From: an uncultured Fibrobacter sp.
GTDB taxonomy: Bacteria; Fibrobacterota; Fibrobacteria; Fibrobacterales; Fibrobacteraceae
Direction of reading: 5' to 3'
Assembly (NCBI RefSeq): GCF_947166265.1
Contig: NZ_CAMVDO010000027.1
Location: forward strand, 1-35,458
Length of the DNA: 35,458 nt
Of this stretch, positions 22,834-30,675 are shown piece after piece. Position numbers and translations under genes: made by a program. Within the stretch, counting starts at the first letter, position 1. Every line of letters starts with the position of its first letter. The notes beneath the pieces are model-generated. The model did not search any database. It was given only the letters and a program-made list of their open reading frames with translations, and was not told where the DNA came from.

Positions 22834-23949
22834 ATGGAACAGTCTTTGTTGACAAATTTGCGCGATGTTTTTACGCCGGCTGTTCGTGAGGCGATGCGTC
22901 GCAAGGATTTGACGCAAGAAGAACTTCTGATGCGTCTTGGTTATTCGCGCCGCACGTTGCTCGATTCCTTTTCGATGGAAAAGAGGTGCGAACTGGAGTT
23001 TCTGCTCGATGCGCCCGCAAATGAATTGTGGAATTTTTCGCCTGAACAGGCGGATGATTTCGAACTTGCCAGGAGAAGTTTTGAACAACGTTTCTGCACC
23101 GTTGAAGCGGTGGAATGGGCGAAGAAATTTCCGGCCCGCGATTTAGAGCGTCTAGGGATGATTTGCGGCACATCCGGAAAGAGTTTTGCGGAACGTTTCA
23201 AGTCGGGGCTTTTGCCGCGCGAACTGATGAAGTTCATGGGCGTGGTTTCGGTTGCTGCTTGGAAAAAGGCGTATGCCGTTGCGCAGGGAACCGTGAATCC
23301 GCAGGTCTATTCGGCGTGGATTCGCCTTGGTGAATTGCAGGTGAGGCGCCCTTCGGGCGAACTGTGCCTGTTCCGCGAAATCATTGCGAACAATATGATG
23401 TTCTTGCGCCGAAACGCCTTTATGCTTCGCGAAAATTTACGGCAAGTCGTCGTCGATACCTTGAAAAAATGCGACGTTACTGTGTTGCAGGTTCCTGCCT
23501 TTATTACGGCGCCTGCTCCCAGGGCTGCGTTTTTCTGGAAGGGGTTGCGGCCGGTTCTGCTTTTGCCGACGTCCCGTACAAGTGACAGCGATTTTTTGGA
23601 AGCGGTGTCGCACATGGTGGGGCATCTCTTGCAGTCGCATAGCAAGCGTCCGTGTCTCTTGACATCGAAACTTGCGGCGGAATTTGCAGAAAACGGCTTG
23701 CGTGAAAATAACCGTGACGCCCTAAAGGATCCCTGCTGTAAGGAAGCGGAACGTACGGCGGAAAATCTTTTGCTGACCGAGGCCGAGGAATGCGAGATTA
23801 TTTGTACGGGGCGTTTTGCCGAAAGGCGCTGCATTGAATTTTTCTCGGGTAAGTTCCATGTGCGTCCGGGCGTTATCGTGTCGCGGTTGCAGCAGCAGAA
23901 AAAGATTCCTGCAAGAAGTCCGTTGAATGCGCTCAAGGTCGCTGTATAA
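22834..23949 (+). CDS. XRE-family regulator with degenerate ImmA/IrrE-type domain
   Basis: The 371-residue protein has an N-terminal helix-turn-helix (about 15-45, LTQEELLMRLGYSRRTLLDSF). Its C-terminal part is laid out like ImmA/IrrE peptidase regulators: RPVLLLPTSRTSDSDFLEAVSHMVGHLLQ (about 239-267), then KEAERTAENLLLTEAE (about 303-318) and FSGKFHVRPGVIVSRLQQQKKIP (about 337-359). In active relatives the first part reads HELGH and the second EEADRFA. Here residues 260-264 are HMVGH, so the catalytic Glu is Met and the third ligand region is altered. It is probably a DNA-binding sensor without peptidase activity. It follows the phosphoesterase by 8 nt, with AGGAA as ribosome binding site. 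Confidence 0.72.
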   Translation: MEQSLLTNLRDVFTPAVREAMRRKDLTQEELLMRLGYSRRTLLDSFSMEKRCELEFLLDAPANELWNFSPEQADDFELARRSFEQRFCTVEAVEWAKKFPARDLERLGMICGTSGKSFAERFKSGLLPRELMKFMGVVSVAAWKKAYAVAQGTVNPQVYSAWIRLGELQVRRPSGELCLFREIIANNMMFLRRNAFMLRENLRQVVVDTLKKCDVTVLQVPAFITAPAPRAAFFWKGLRPVLLLPTSRTSDSDFLEAVSHMVGHLLQSHSKRPCLLTSKLAAEFAENGLRENNRDALKDPCCKEAERTAENLLLTEAEECEIICTGRFAERRCIEFFSGKFHVRPGVIVSRLQQQKKIPARSPLNALKVAV

Positions 23950-23979
23950 TGTTGCCTTCTTCTGTCAAATTCATCTCTT

Positions 23980-24003
23980 GGCCCTTCGGCAGGCTCAGGG
24001 ACC
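23980..24003. repeat. REP-like dispersed element
   Basis: This 24-nt unit (GGCCCTTCG ... CTCAGGGACC) is the inverted counterpart of 20702-20725, matching at 21 of 24 positions. The two copies flank rsmA, the phosphoesterase and the ImmA-like gene in opposite orientation. The type is widespread between genes in many bacteria. Confidence 0.6.
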
Positions 24004-24032
24004 TTACATCCGACCCCTGATCCCTGAAACCT

Positions 24033-24065
24033 AATCACTAGCCACTAATCACTGTCTACTTTTCT
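24033..24065 (+). promoter_or_regulatory. G-poor CACTA-rich 33-nt leader before murJ
   Basis: It touches the murJ ATG and is similar to the glgA leader at 19398-19430, with only two G's. No ribosome binding site is present. Tandem CACTA/CACTAATCAC units suggest a small expanding repeat. Confidence 0.4.
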
Positions 24066-25658
24066 ATGAATAAAGCTGCTATTATCGTTGCCGTTTCGAT
24101 GCTCCTGAGCCGTGTGCTCGGAATTTTCCGTGAAATGCTTTTGGCGCATGCCGCGGGTGTGTCGCTCGAGAAGAATGCCCTCGACCTTGCCTTCATGATT
24201 CCGGACATCCTGAATCACGTGGTGAGTACTGGGTTCCTCTCGATTATCTTTATCCCGATTTTCACCGGCTACAAGGTGGCAGGTGACGAACGTGGCGGCT
24301 GGAAGTTCTTCAGCAACGTGCTGAACACCTTCGGGATTGCGCTCCTGATTTTGGTGGTGCCTGCGTTTATTTGGATGAAGGAGCTTTTGCAGCTGTTGAC
24401 TGTTGACGGGGCCACGCCGGAACTGATCGAGCGCGCCACTTACTATGGCCGCATTATCTTGCCGGGGCAGGTGTTCATTTTTGTCGGGAGCATTCTGGTT
24501 GCGGTGCAGCATACCCGCAAGCAGTTCCTGATTCCCTCGCTTACGGGCCTGATTTATAACGTGGCGATTGTGGGCGGTGGCGCTTTGGGACTTGCGCTCG
24601 AGAAGTTCACCGGCACGAGTTACGGCCTCGAGGGATTCGCCTGGGGCGTGCCGGTGGGCGCCTTTATCGGCTTCTTTGCCTTGCAGATTTTTGGCGCCCG
24701 GCGTGGCGGGGTGCATTACGAGCTTCTGGTGCAGCCGACTCACCCTGATATCGTCCGCTATTTCAAGATGATGCTCCCGATGTCCTTGGGTGTGGGCTCC
24801 ATGTTCGGTCTCGAATTCATTATCCGTAGCTTTGGAGCGAATTTCGGTACGGGCGGCATTTCGAGCCTCAACTATGCCTACCGTGTGATGTACACGCTGG
24901 TGGCGGTCTTCGGATTTTCGGTGAGCGTTACGAGTTACCCCGACATGGCCCGCCTCGTTAAGGAAGGGGATTTTGGCCAGCTGAATCGCAAAATCTGGAA
25001 GAGCCTTTCCCGCATGTTCTGTATTCTGATTCCGGCAGTGGTCGCCGTATGGGCGCTCAGTTTCCCTGCCGTGCGTATCCTGTTTGAACGCGGAGCTTTT
25101 CAGCGCGAAACCACCGAGGCGATTTCCGAGATTCTCCGCTGGTACTTGCCCGTAAGCCTAGGCCTTTGCCTGCAGGCGGTGCTGGTGCGTAGTTTTTACG
25201 CCTGTGAACGCATGTGGGTACCGACGCTTCTCAATACCGGCATCTTTGCGGCGACGATTCCTGCCTACATTCTGCTCGGCGCTCCCGAGGTGGGGCTCGG
25301 CATCAAGAGCGTGCCGATTATCGGTGCGACGGGTGCGATTCTCCAGGTCATTTCGATGATCTTCATGTGGGCGAAAAAGAACGGCACCGACGGTATGAAG
25401 GATGCCCTTTTGAACATGGTGCGTGCCCTGGTCGCTTTCGGTATCATGATTGCGGTGGCAGTGGGTCTTGACCGCGTCTCTGGCGATTTTGTCCGGAACG
25501 CGAATTTTGTTGTGCTCGTTGTCTATGCCTGTGCGGCGGGAATCCTGCTGTTTACGCTCACGCTCATTGTCCAGCGTTACCTGGGCAGCAAGGATGCGAA
25601 GGATATCCTGAACGAACTCCTTGGAAAGGTGCTCCGCAAGCTGCACCTGAAACATTAA
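24066..25658 (+). CDS. murJ: Lipid II flippase
   Basis: MurJ (MviN) moves lipid II across the inner membrane for peptidoglycan synthesis. The 530-residue protein is hydrophobic, with about 14 membrane segments. It has the N-terminal family signature MLLSRVLGIFREMLLAHAAG (about 13-32), the loop TGFLSIIFIPIFTGY and the RILFERGAFQ region near 340-350. Length matches MurJ (about 510-530). Charged residues in helix 1 (Arg) agree with the flippase cavity. It is transcribed alone, with a G-poor leader instead of a ribosome binding site, and is convergent with the SLT-like gene. Confidence 0.95.
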   Translation: MNKAAIIVAVSMLLSRVLGIFREMLLAHAAGVSLEKNALDLAFMIPDILNHVVSTGFLSIIFIPIFTGYKVAGDERGGWKFFSNVLNTFGIALLILVVPAFIWMKELLQLLTVDGATPELIERATYYGRIILPGQVFIFVGSILVAVQHTRKQFLIPSLTGLIYNVAIVGGGALGLALEKFTGTSYGLEGFAWGVPVGAFIGFFALQIFGARRGGVHYELLVQPTHPDIVRYFKMMLPMSLGVGSMFGLEFIIRSFGANFGTGGISSLNYAYRVMYTLVAVFGFSVSVTSYPDMARLVKEGDFGQLNRKIWKSLSRMFCILIPAVVAVWALSFPAVRILFERGAFQRETTEAISEILRWYLPVSLGLCLQAVLVRSFYACERMWVPTLLNTGIFAATIPAYILLGAPEVGLGIKSVPIIGATGAILQVISMIFMWAKKNGTDGMKDALLNMVRALVAFGIMIAVAVGLDRVSGDFVRNANFVVLVVYACAAGILLFTLTLIVQRYLGSKDAKDILNELLGKVLRKLHLKH

Positions 25659-25667
25659 TATTGAAAT

Positions 25668-25696
25668 GTCATTCTCGCGAAGGCGGGAATCTCCAG
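25668..25696. repeat. Dispersed palindromic element between convergent genes
   Basis: GTCATTCTCGCGAAGGCGGG followed by AATCTCCAG matches a repeat type I know from many bacterial genomes. ATTCTCGC/GCGGGAAT forms an 8-bp hairpin with a GAAG loop (one T-G pair). It sits between murJ and the SLT-like gene and may act as a bidirectional transcription stop. Confidence 0.55.
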
Positions 25697-25712
25697 TTCT
25701 ATTGGAATGATT

Positions 25713-26636
25713 TTATTTCAGTCCGTTCGCCCTGTAGAATTGGATGTCGGAAAGTACCTGGTCTACCCAGCTCTTGGTGAGCGGGGACTTGTGCCAGTTT
25801 TCGGGCTTTGCACCGATTTCAGGTTCCGGGTAGAATGTCGCGATGGCGTTCTCCTGGCTGATTCCCACTCGCAGCTGCTTGCTTAGGCGATCTGCGCCGA
25901 TAAAGATTTGTTCGAGCCCTTCGCCTTCTTCGAGAGCGAGGATTCCGTGTGCGTCTTTTTGTCCGCGGAAGTCGAAGTTGAAATTCGACACGTGCCGTAT
26001 CAGCGACATGAGAAGTGCCGGGTCCAGCTTGTAAATCCGTGAGGCCTCCATAACGGGAAGCGCCGTCAGTTGCTCGGTATCCCAGGGGTTTCCGTTATAT
26101 GTAATTTCCAGCGTGTGGGTGGTTTCTTCGCTTGTGATTTTCGTGGTGTAGCGGTTGCCGAGTTTTTTTTGCAAAAGCTTGTTCAGACGGATGCCCCTGT
26201 TCTTGAATTGCTTGTAGCCGTTCATGGTAAAGTGGAGCGTGTCATCGAGGCGCGTTATTATGGGTAGCGTGGGCTTTTCGACAATTTCGTTGTAGGCGGC
26301 AATCACGAGCGGCAAAACGTAGGCGAGTTCCGGTTCGGCGTGCGTCAGGTCGCAACTGGAATCTACCGCGATTTTCTGCAGCGTATCGAGTTTCAGTACG
26401 GCTTCTGCGGCGTAACGTTCAAAGAGCTTTCTCTCGTCGGTGTCTTCGCGATTTGCGGCAGGGAGGAATACGTAGGTGAGCGTGATGGTTGCAAGGATAA
26501 GGACGGTCGCGATCAGGGTTCGCCAGATTCTCCGATTTCGCGAAAGGACTTTTAGCCAACCCCGCACCTTGGGACTTCGCCCGAGGTAAATGGCGAGAAA
26601 TACCAAAATGAGTGTCCACAATGCAACAAAAATCAC
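25713..26636 (-). CDS. Membrane protein with lytic-transglycosylase-like fold lacking the catalytic Glu
   Basis: The 307-residue protein has two N-terminal membrane segments (2-18, 39-58) with a basic loop, then a periplasmic region. From about residue 194 it resembles an SLT domain: VMEASRIYKLDPALLMSLIRHVSNFNFDF, then GILALEEGEG, then GADRLSKQLR. In active enzymes the first block reads IRQESGFNP with catalytic Glu. Here Val216 replaces Glu, and the GLMQLMP segment is GILALEEGEG. It is probably a peptidoglycan-binding or regulatory protein rather than an enzyme. The start is GTG at 26636, with TATAATAT 5 nt upstream. Similarity is partial and the fold call is inference. Confidence 0.65.
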   Translation of the reverse strand: MIFVALWTLILVFLAIYLGRSPKVRGWLKVLSRNRRIWRTLIATVLILATITLTYVFLPAANREDTDERKLFERYAAEAVLKLDTLQKIAVDSSCDLTHAEPELAYVLPLVIAAYNEIVEKPTLPIITRLDDTLHFTMNGYKQFKNRGIRLNKLLQKKLGNRYTTKITSEETTHTLEITYNGNPWDTEQLTALPVMEASRIYKLDPALLMSLIRHVSNFNFDFRGQKDAHGILALEEGEGLEQIFIGADRLSKQLRVGISQENAIATFYPEPEIGAKPENWHKSPLTKSWVDQVLSDIQFYRANGLK

Positions 26637-26641
26637 GTCCT

Positions 26642-26649
26642 ATATTATA
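26642..26649 (-). promoter_or_regulatory. TATAATAT -7 box, 5 nt from SLT-like gene start
   Basis: This minus-strand TATAATAT box has a 5-nt gap (AGGAC) to the GTG at 26636. It sits back to back with the promoter box of the GroES-like gene in a 44-bp divergent region. Confidence 0.4.
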
Positions 26650-26667
26650 GCAAAAGCGTTTTAATTT

Positions 26668-26675
26668 TATCTTTG
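26668..26675 (+). promoter_or_regulatory. TATCTTTG -7 box, 5 nt from GroES-like gene start
   Basis: This exact TAnnTTTG match has a gap TCGCT, 5 nt, to the ATG at 26681. No ribosome binding site is present. Confidence 0.5.
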
Positions 26676-26680
26676 TCGCT

Positions 26681-27073
26681 ATGCTGAATCCATTAAAGAA
26701 TGTCGTGGTCATTGGTGACCGAATCCTCTTGAAGCCCCTGGAATCCTCGAACAAGACGGGGAGTGGACTTTACCTGCCTCCAAGTGTCCGGGAACACGAT
26801 GCCGTGCATACGGGGCTTGTGGTGCGCGTGGGGCCGGGGTATCCGATTCCCGTAAACCAGGATGGCGACGAAATTTTTCGCAGCGAAAATCCCGAAAACG
26901 TGAAGTACTTGCCCTTGCAGGTCAAGGAAGGCGACGAGGCCCTTTATCTGCATGCGAGCGGACACGAAATCGAGATCGACGGCGAACGCTACGTGATTAT
27001 TTCGCAGAATGCGGTGCTCTTGGTGATGCGCCCCGAAGTCCCCGACGACATCGAAGGAATCCTCAGGGATTAG
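26681..27073 (+). CDS. GroES-like co-chaperonin homologue
   Basis: The 130-residue protein has a Cpn10 fold pattern: VVVIGDRILLKPLESS (about 8-23), a mobile-loop equivalent TGSGLYLPPSVRE (26-38) where LYL sits at the IVL position, GLVVRVGPG (45-53) and a C-terminal ERYVIISQNAVLLVM (102-116). GroES is about 95 residues. The extra length comes from an insert around 54-80 (YPIPVNQDGDEIFRSENPENVKYLPL) and a tail. No groEL is nearby. It may be a second co-chaperonin with its own partner range. It is divergent from the SLT-like gene and convergent with the AAA gene, with only 6 bp between the ends. Confidence 0.82.
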   Translation: MLNPLKNVVVIGDRILLKPLESSNKTGSGLYLPPSVREHDAVHTGLVVRVGPGYPIPVNQDGDEIFRSENPENVKYLPLQVKEGDEALYLHASGHEIEIDGERYVIISQNAVLLVMRPEVPDDIEGILRD

Positions 27074-27079
27074 AACCAA

Positions 27080-28531
27080 TTATTTATACAGTTCCAGGGT
27101 TTCTTTCAGCTTGGTCGCAACACCGTTGATCGTGTCGAACATGTCGCGCAGTTCTCCCTGAATATTGTCGAAGCGCGGAATGTCGCAGAAAAGATCGTTG
27201 CGGTAAACCTTGTTCGCTTGGTACAGGTCGCGCAGGCTGCGGAGAATTTTCGCCTGCTGTTCCATCTGCGTCTGCGTTTCCTTGCGGAGTTCTTCGAGCA
27301 GAATCTTTTTCTGTCTTGCCACGTCGGGATCGTTTTCGCGCAGAATATAGGTTGGCAGCGTCGCGAAGTCTTCGAACTTGGATGGCGAGGAATTGTTGTT
27401 CCTCATGGCGTTGTTTCGAAGTCCGATTCCCTTTACGGCGGAGTCGATAGAGATGGTGCAGCTGGATGTTCCGTGGAAATTGCAGCGGACGTGCTTTTCG
27501 ACCTGGCGAAGCTCATTGTAGGGGTTGAAGTCTTCGTCGGTTTCGACGTACTGTAGCGGCACGTAGAGCGGGGCCGGTTCGCCTGCGACGGTGATGCGGT
27601 AGCAGATGCAGGGTTCCCCGTTGAAATCCTTGGTTTCGTACAAGTTGTTGCTGCTGTGGAGTAGCGTTTTTACTCTGCGGAAAAGCCCTGCGGCGTCGTA
27701 GACGTTGTCGGCGACGTTTGCAAGCTCCTTGAGCATGACCGACTTGACGATTTCGTTGAAACTTTCGTTGATGGCCTTGTTCGAGGTGGAACGTCCCCAG
27801 ATGGGGGCTCCCAGGAACAGCGTGTCGATAAAGGTCGTGTGCGTCCTGCCGTTAAAGAAGGCGATCGCCTTTGCCATGTTGGTGAGCGCAAGCCACTTGC
27901 TGATAGGAACGTAGATGCCGTTCTGTGTGCAGATTTCTGCAAGCTTCCCGATGGTGGAAAGCGTGTCTTCGGAAAGCTCGATTTTCTTGATTTCTTCTTT
28001 CCAGGCGTTTTTTTCGTCTAGCGAAATTTTCAGGTTGTCGGGAACTTCGAAGTTTTGGGCTTTGCCCTGGCTCTGGAGTAGTGAACACAGAGCGCTTGGC
28101 GAAAGGTTGTCGGGCATCGAAATGGTGAGCGTGATTTCGTCGGCGATTTCGGCGCGGCCCATGGCATTTTCGGGGCGGATGTCGCTGCTCAAGATGACGG
28201 GAGCGTTTTCGCGGTCCTGTAGGGCGGCGCGGACGTTTTCCTTGGTGATGTCGTCAATCGGGTTGAAGTTCTGGAAAATGATAAGGTCGAATACGCCGAG
28301 CTTGGTCGGGAAACTGTGCTGGCGTGAACCTACCTGCAAGACCTTGTTGTCCTTGAATGCGGACGACAGACGCTTGACAAGAAACGATTTTCCCGAACCG
28401 GTACGGCCGTAAAGGTAGAAGGGCTCGTTGTTGACTACCGAGAGAAAGCCTAGGCTTAGGCAGGATTCCCTTTCGGGGAAGTCGGCGCACAGGACTTGCA
28501 AAAGTTCTTGAATACGTTGTGTCAGCGTCAT
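27080..28531 (-). CDS. AAA+ ATPase, MoxR/RavA-like, with degenerate Walker B
   Basis: The 483-residue protein has an N-terminal AAA+ domain. Walker A is at 42-49 (GRTGSGKS) after FYLY, as in RavA (LYGPPG-type loop). In the Walker B strand (FDLIIFQNF, about 81-89) the usual DE is QN. PVILSSDIRPEN (about 111-122) is at the sensor-1 position. The lid continues to about 230, with WGRSTSNKAINE near 255. A long C-terminal part of mixed alpha/beta, ending in a coiled coil (KKILLEELRKETQTQMEQQ), has no domain I can name. It has lost ATPase residues, so it may bind but not hydrolyse ATP. It is third in the aroC-lpxK-AAA operon, 14 nt after lpxK. Confidence 0.75.
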   Translation of the reverse strand: MTLTQRIQELLQVLCADFPERESCLSLGFLSVVNNEPFYLYGRTGSGKSFLVKRLSSAFKDNKVLQVGSRQHSFPTKLGVFDLIIFQNFNPIDDITKENVRAALQDRENAPVILSSDIRPENAMGRAEIADEITLTISMPDNLSPSALCSLLQSQGKAQNFEVPDNLKISLDEKNAWKEEIKKIELSEDTLSTIGKLAEICTQNGIYVPISKWLALTNMAKAIAFFNGRTHTTFIDTLFLGAPIWGRSTSNKAINESFNEIVKSVMLKELANVADNVYDAAGLFRRVKTLLHSSNNLYETKDFNGEPCICYRITVAGEPAPLYVPLQYVETDEDFNPYNELRQVEKHVRCNFHGTSSCTISIDSAVKGIGLRNNAMRNNNSSPSKFEDFATLPTYILRENDPDVARQKKILLEELRKETQTQMEQQAKILRSLRDLYQANKVYRNDLFCDIPRFDNIQGELRDMFDTINGVATKLKETLELYK

Positions 28532-28545
28532 GATTCGATCCTTCT

Positions 28546-29436
28546 TTATTCGCTTACTGTAGAATTTAACAAAACATCTTGTACTAAATGGACTAGACGT
28601 TCACCGGGGATCATTTTTTGGCGCGCAATGTAGATATTTTGGGGTAAATCCGGTGCCGTGCCGTGCAAAATCCTGAACCGTTCGGCATCTTTTTCCGAGA
28701 TGACGAAAGCTTGTTCGGGGTGTGCGGCGATTTCTTGCAACAATCTTTGTGCGAAATTTCGGTCGTGGTCTTTCAGGAAGGTTGTCGAGGCGATGGTAAT
28801 GCCTTGAGCCTTTATGTCGCTGCAAAAACGTTCCGGGTCGCCGATTCCGCAAAAAACGTTCACTTCCGTTTTGAGGGCGTCTTCGTCCTTGTTTGTTATT
28901 TTGTCTATAATGAAACGTAGATCGGAATCATTTCCCGTGCAGTGGATTTCTATGCAGTCGGAAGGGTGGTCCTTTGCGAGACTTCTGGAATTTCCGAGTG
29001 GCCAGAGATTTTGGATTTTGACAGGAGCCCTTTCCCACAGGAGGACGAACGTGACTGCGCCTGCCAGACGACTGTCCTCGAAACCGTCGTCGCAAAGGAT
29101 GAAGTCGAATTTTTTGGCCTGGTCGAGCTCGTGGGCGAGGCGGTAGCGGTTGCGTGTCTCGAAAATTTCGACTCGCGGATTAGTGTGGAAATGTTTCCGG
29201 AGCATTGCCGCTTCGTCGTAGGCGTATTCGTGACAGAGAATGGCTACTCGCTTGTCTTGTGCGGCGAGTGTTTCTGTAAGCCAGGTGCAGAAGGGCGTCT
29301 TTCCTGCGCCTCCGGTTCGGTACGCCCCGACAACGATTAACCGCGAATGCCTTAGCGGTTTCCCTGGCCTAAGGCAGATCGCATGATGCAACAGGTAGGC
29401 GGCACGGTAACAGAGGACAATGGCTAAGCTCATCAT
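28546..29436 (-). CDS. lpxK: Tetraacyldisaccharide 4'-kinase
   Basis: LpxK phosphorylates the lipid A precursor at the 4' position, at the inner membrane. The 296-residue protein has a hydrophobic N-terminal segment (about 1-18), a Walker A GAYRTGGAGKTP (37-48) matching the LpxK GxxTxGGTGKTP pattern, DDGFED (the family DDGFQ/H position) and LWPLGNSR. It ends near where LpxK proteins end, but is shorter than the usual 320-340 residues, mainly at the N-terminus. Two ATGs are in tandem (29436, 29433). It lies 51 nt after aroC and 14 nt before the AAA gene, so it is one operon. Confidence 0.9.
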   Translation of the reverse strand: MMSLAIVLCYRAAYLLHHAICLRPGKPLRHSRLIVVGAYRTGGAGKTPFCTWLTETLAAQDKRVAILCHEYAYDEAAMLRKHFHTNPRVEIFETRNRYRLAHELDQAKKFDFILCDDGFEDSRLAGAVTFVLLWERAPVKIQNLWPLGNSRSLAKDHPSDCIEIHCTGNDSDLRFIIDKITNKDEDALKTEVNVFCGIGDPERFCSDIKAQGITIASTTFLKDHDRNFAQRLLQEIAAHPEQAFVISEKDAERFRILHGTAPDLPQNIYIARQKMIPGERLVHLVQDVLLNSTVSE

Positions 29437-29487
29437 TCTTCTTGCTCAAACCTCATACCTCAAAGCGGCAACGCCGCGACCTCGCTC

Positions 29488-30570
29488 CTACAGGCAGTTT
29501 CTCTTTTGCTGCAGGAACAAGTCGGCCAAAACGAGGGCGGCCATGCTTTCGACAATCACCGGGGCACGTACGGCGACGCAGGGGTCGTGGCGTCCGCGAG
29601 CGGCGAGCGTTCCGTTTTCGCCACCGCGACCAGCGGTCTTCTGTTCCTGGGAGATTGTGGCGGTCGGCTTGAAGGCCATGCGGCAGTAGATGGGTTCGCC
29701 GTTGCTGATGCCGCCGAGGCTGCCACCCGCGTTGTTGGTGCGGGTGCGGTAACGGTGACCGTCAAAGTAGAGTTCGTCGTTGTGCTTGCTTCCGTGCATA
29801 CGTGCCGAGGCGAAACCGCTTCCGATTTCGAATCCCTTGCAGGCGGGGATGGACAGCATCGCCTGCGCGAGTAGCGCGTCCAGGCGGTCGAACACCGGTT
29901 CGCCCAGCGCCACCGGAGGATTCTTCACCAGGAGGCATACGGTGCCGCCGATGCTGTCGCCGTTTGCGCGTGCATCGAGTACGGCTTGTTCCATCTTGGC
30001 GCTCGCTTCCTTGTCGGGGCAGCGCACGGGGGATTCTTCGATTTGTTCAAGCGTAAGGGTGTTCAGGTCTACGGGGCCGCAGTCGACTTCGCCGATGGAA
30101 TTCACCCAGGCGATAATCTCGGTGCCGTTCACCTGCTTCAAAAGTTTTTTCGCGACGGCGCCTGCCGCCACGCGCCCGATCGTTTCGCGGGCGGAGCTGC
30201 GTCCACCGCCACGGTAGTCCCTGAACCCGTACTTGAGGTCGTAACACAGGTCTGCGTGTCCGGGACGGTACCATTTCTGGATCTCGGCGTAGTCGTGGCT
30301 GCGCTGGTCCTCGTTAAAGACGGCAAACGAAATCGGGGTGCCGGTGGTCTTTCCCTCGAATACGCCCGAAAGGATTTTCACCTGGTCCTTCTCGTCGCGG
30401 GCGGTGGTCATTTTCCCCTGCCCGGGGCGGCGGCGGTTGAGTTCCGCCTGGACTTCCTCTTCGGAGATTTCAAGACCTGCGGGGCATCCGTCCAGGACCG
30501 AACCGACGGCCGGACCATGGGATTCACCCCAAGTGGAAACGCTAAAAATTTTACCAAAAGTGCTGGACAT
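29488..30570 (-). CDS. aroC: Chorismate synthase
   Basis: AroC converts EPSP to chorismate with reduced FMN, the last shared step of aromatic synthesis. The 360-residue protein shows FSVSTWGESHGPA (about 9-21), RRRPGQGKMTTARDEKD, RPGHADLCYDLKYGFRDYRGGGRSSARETIGRVAAGA and the C-terminal AGGSLGGISNGEPI plus GRHDPCVAVRAPVIVESM. All FMN and substrate motifs are present and the length is normal. The frame is open to 30630, but MSSTFGK at 30570 is the family start and is preceded by TATATTTT at 5 nt. It heads the aroC-lpxK-AAA operon. Confidence 0.97.
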   Translation of the reverse strand: MSSTFGKIFSVSTWGESHGPAVGSVLDGCPAGLEISEEEVQAELNRRRPGQGKMTTARDEKDQVKILSGVFEGKTTGTPISFAVFNEDQRSHDYAEIQKWYRPGHADLCYDLKYGFRDYRGGGRSSARETIGRVAAGAVAKKLLKQVNGTEIIAWVNSIGEVDCGPVDLNTLTLEQIEESPVRCPDKEASAKMEQAVLDARANGDSIGGTVCLLVKNPPVALGEPVFDRLDALLAQAMLSIPACKGFEIGSGFASARMHGSKHNDELYFDGHRYRTRTNNAGGSLGGISNGEPIYCRMAFKPTATISQEQKTAGRGGENGTLAARGRHDPCVAVRAPVIVESMAALVLADLFLQQKRNCL

Positions 30571-30575
30571 GCCCC

Positions 30576-30583
30576 AAAATATA
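30576..30583 (-). promoter_or_regulatory. TATATTTT -7 box, 5 nt from aroC start
   Basis: This TAnnTTTT box on the minus strand has the gap GGGGC to the ATG at 30570. No ribosome binding site is separable from it. Confidence 0.45.
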
Positions 30584-30675
30584 GATAATCGCAACTTTTT
30601 ATAAGAAATTATCCCATAAGGACTTAACAACCGAAAGAAGTTTACTATCTTTTACATTGGATTTAGGAGATTCCT

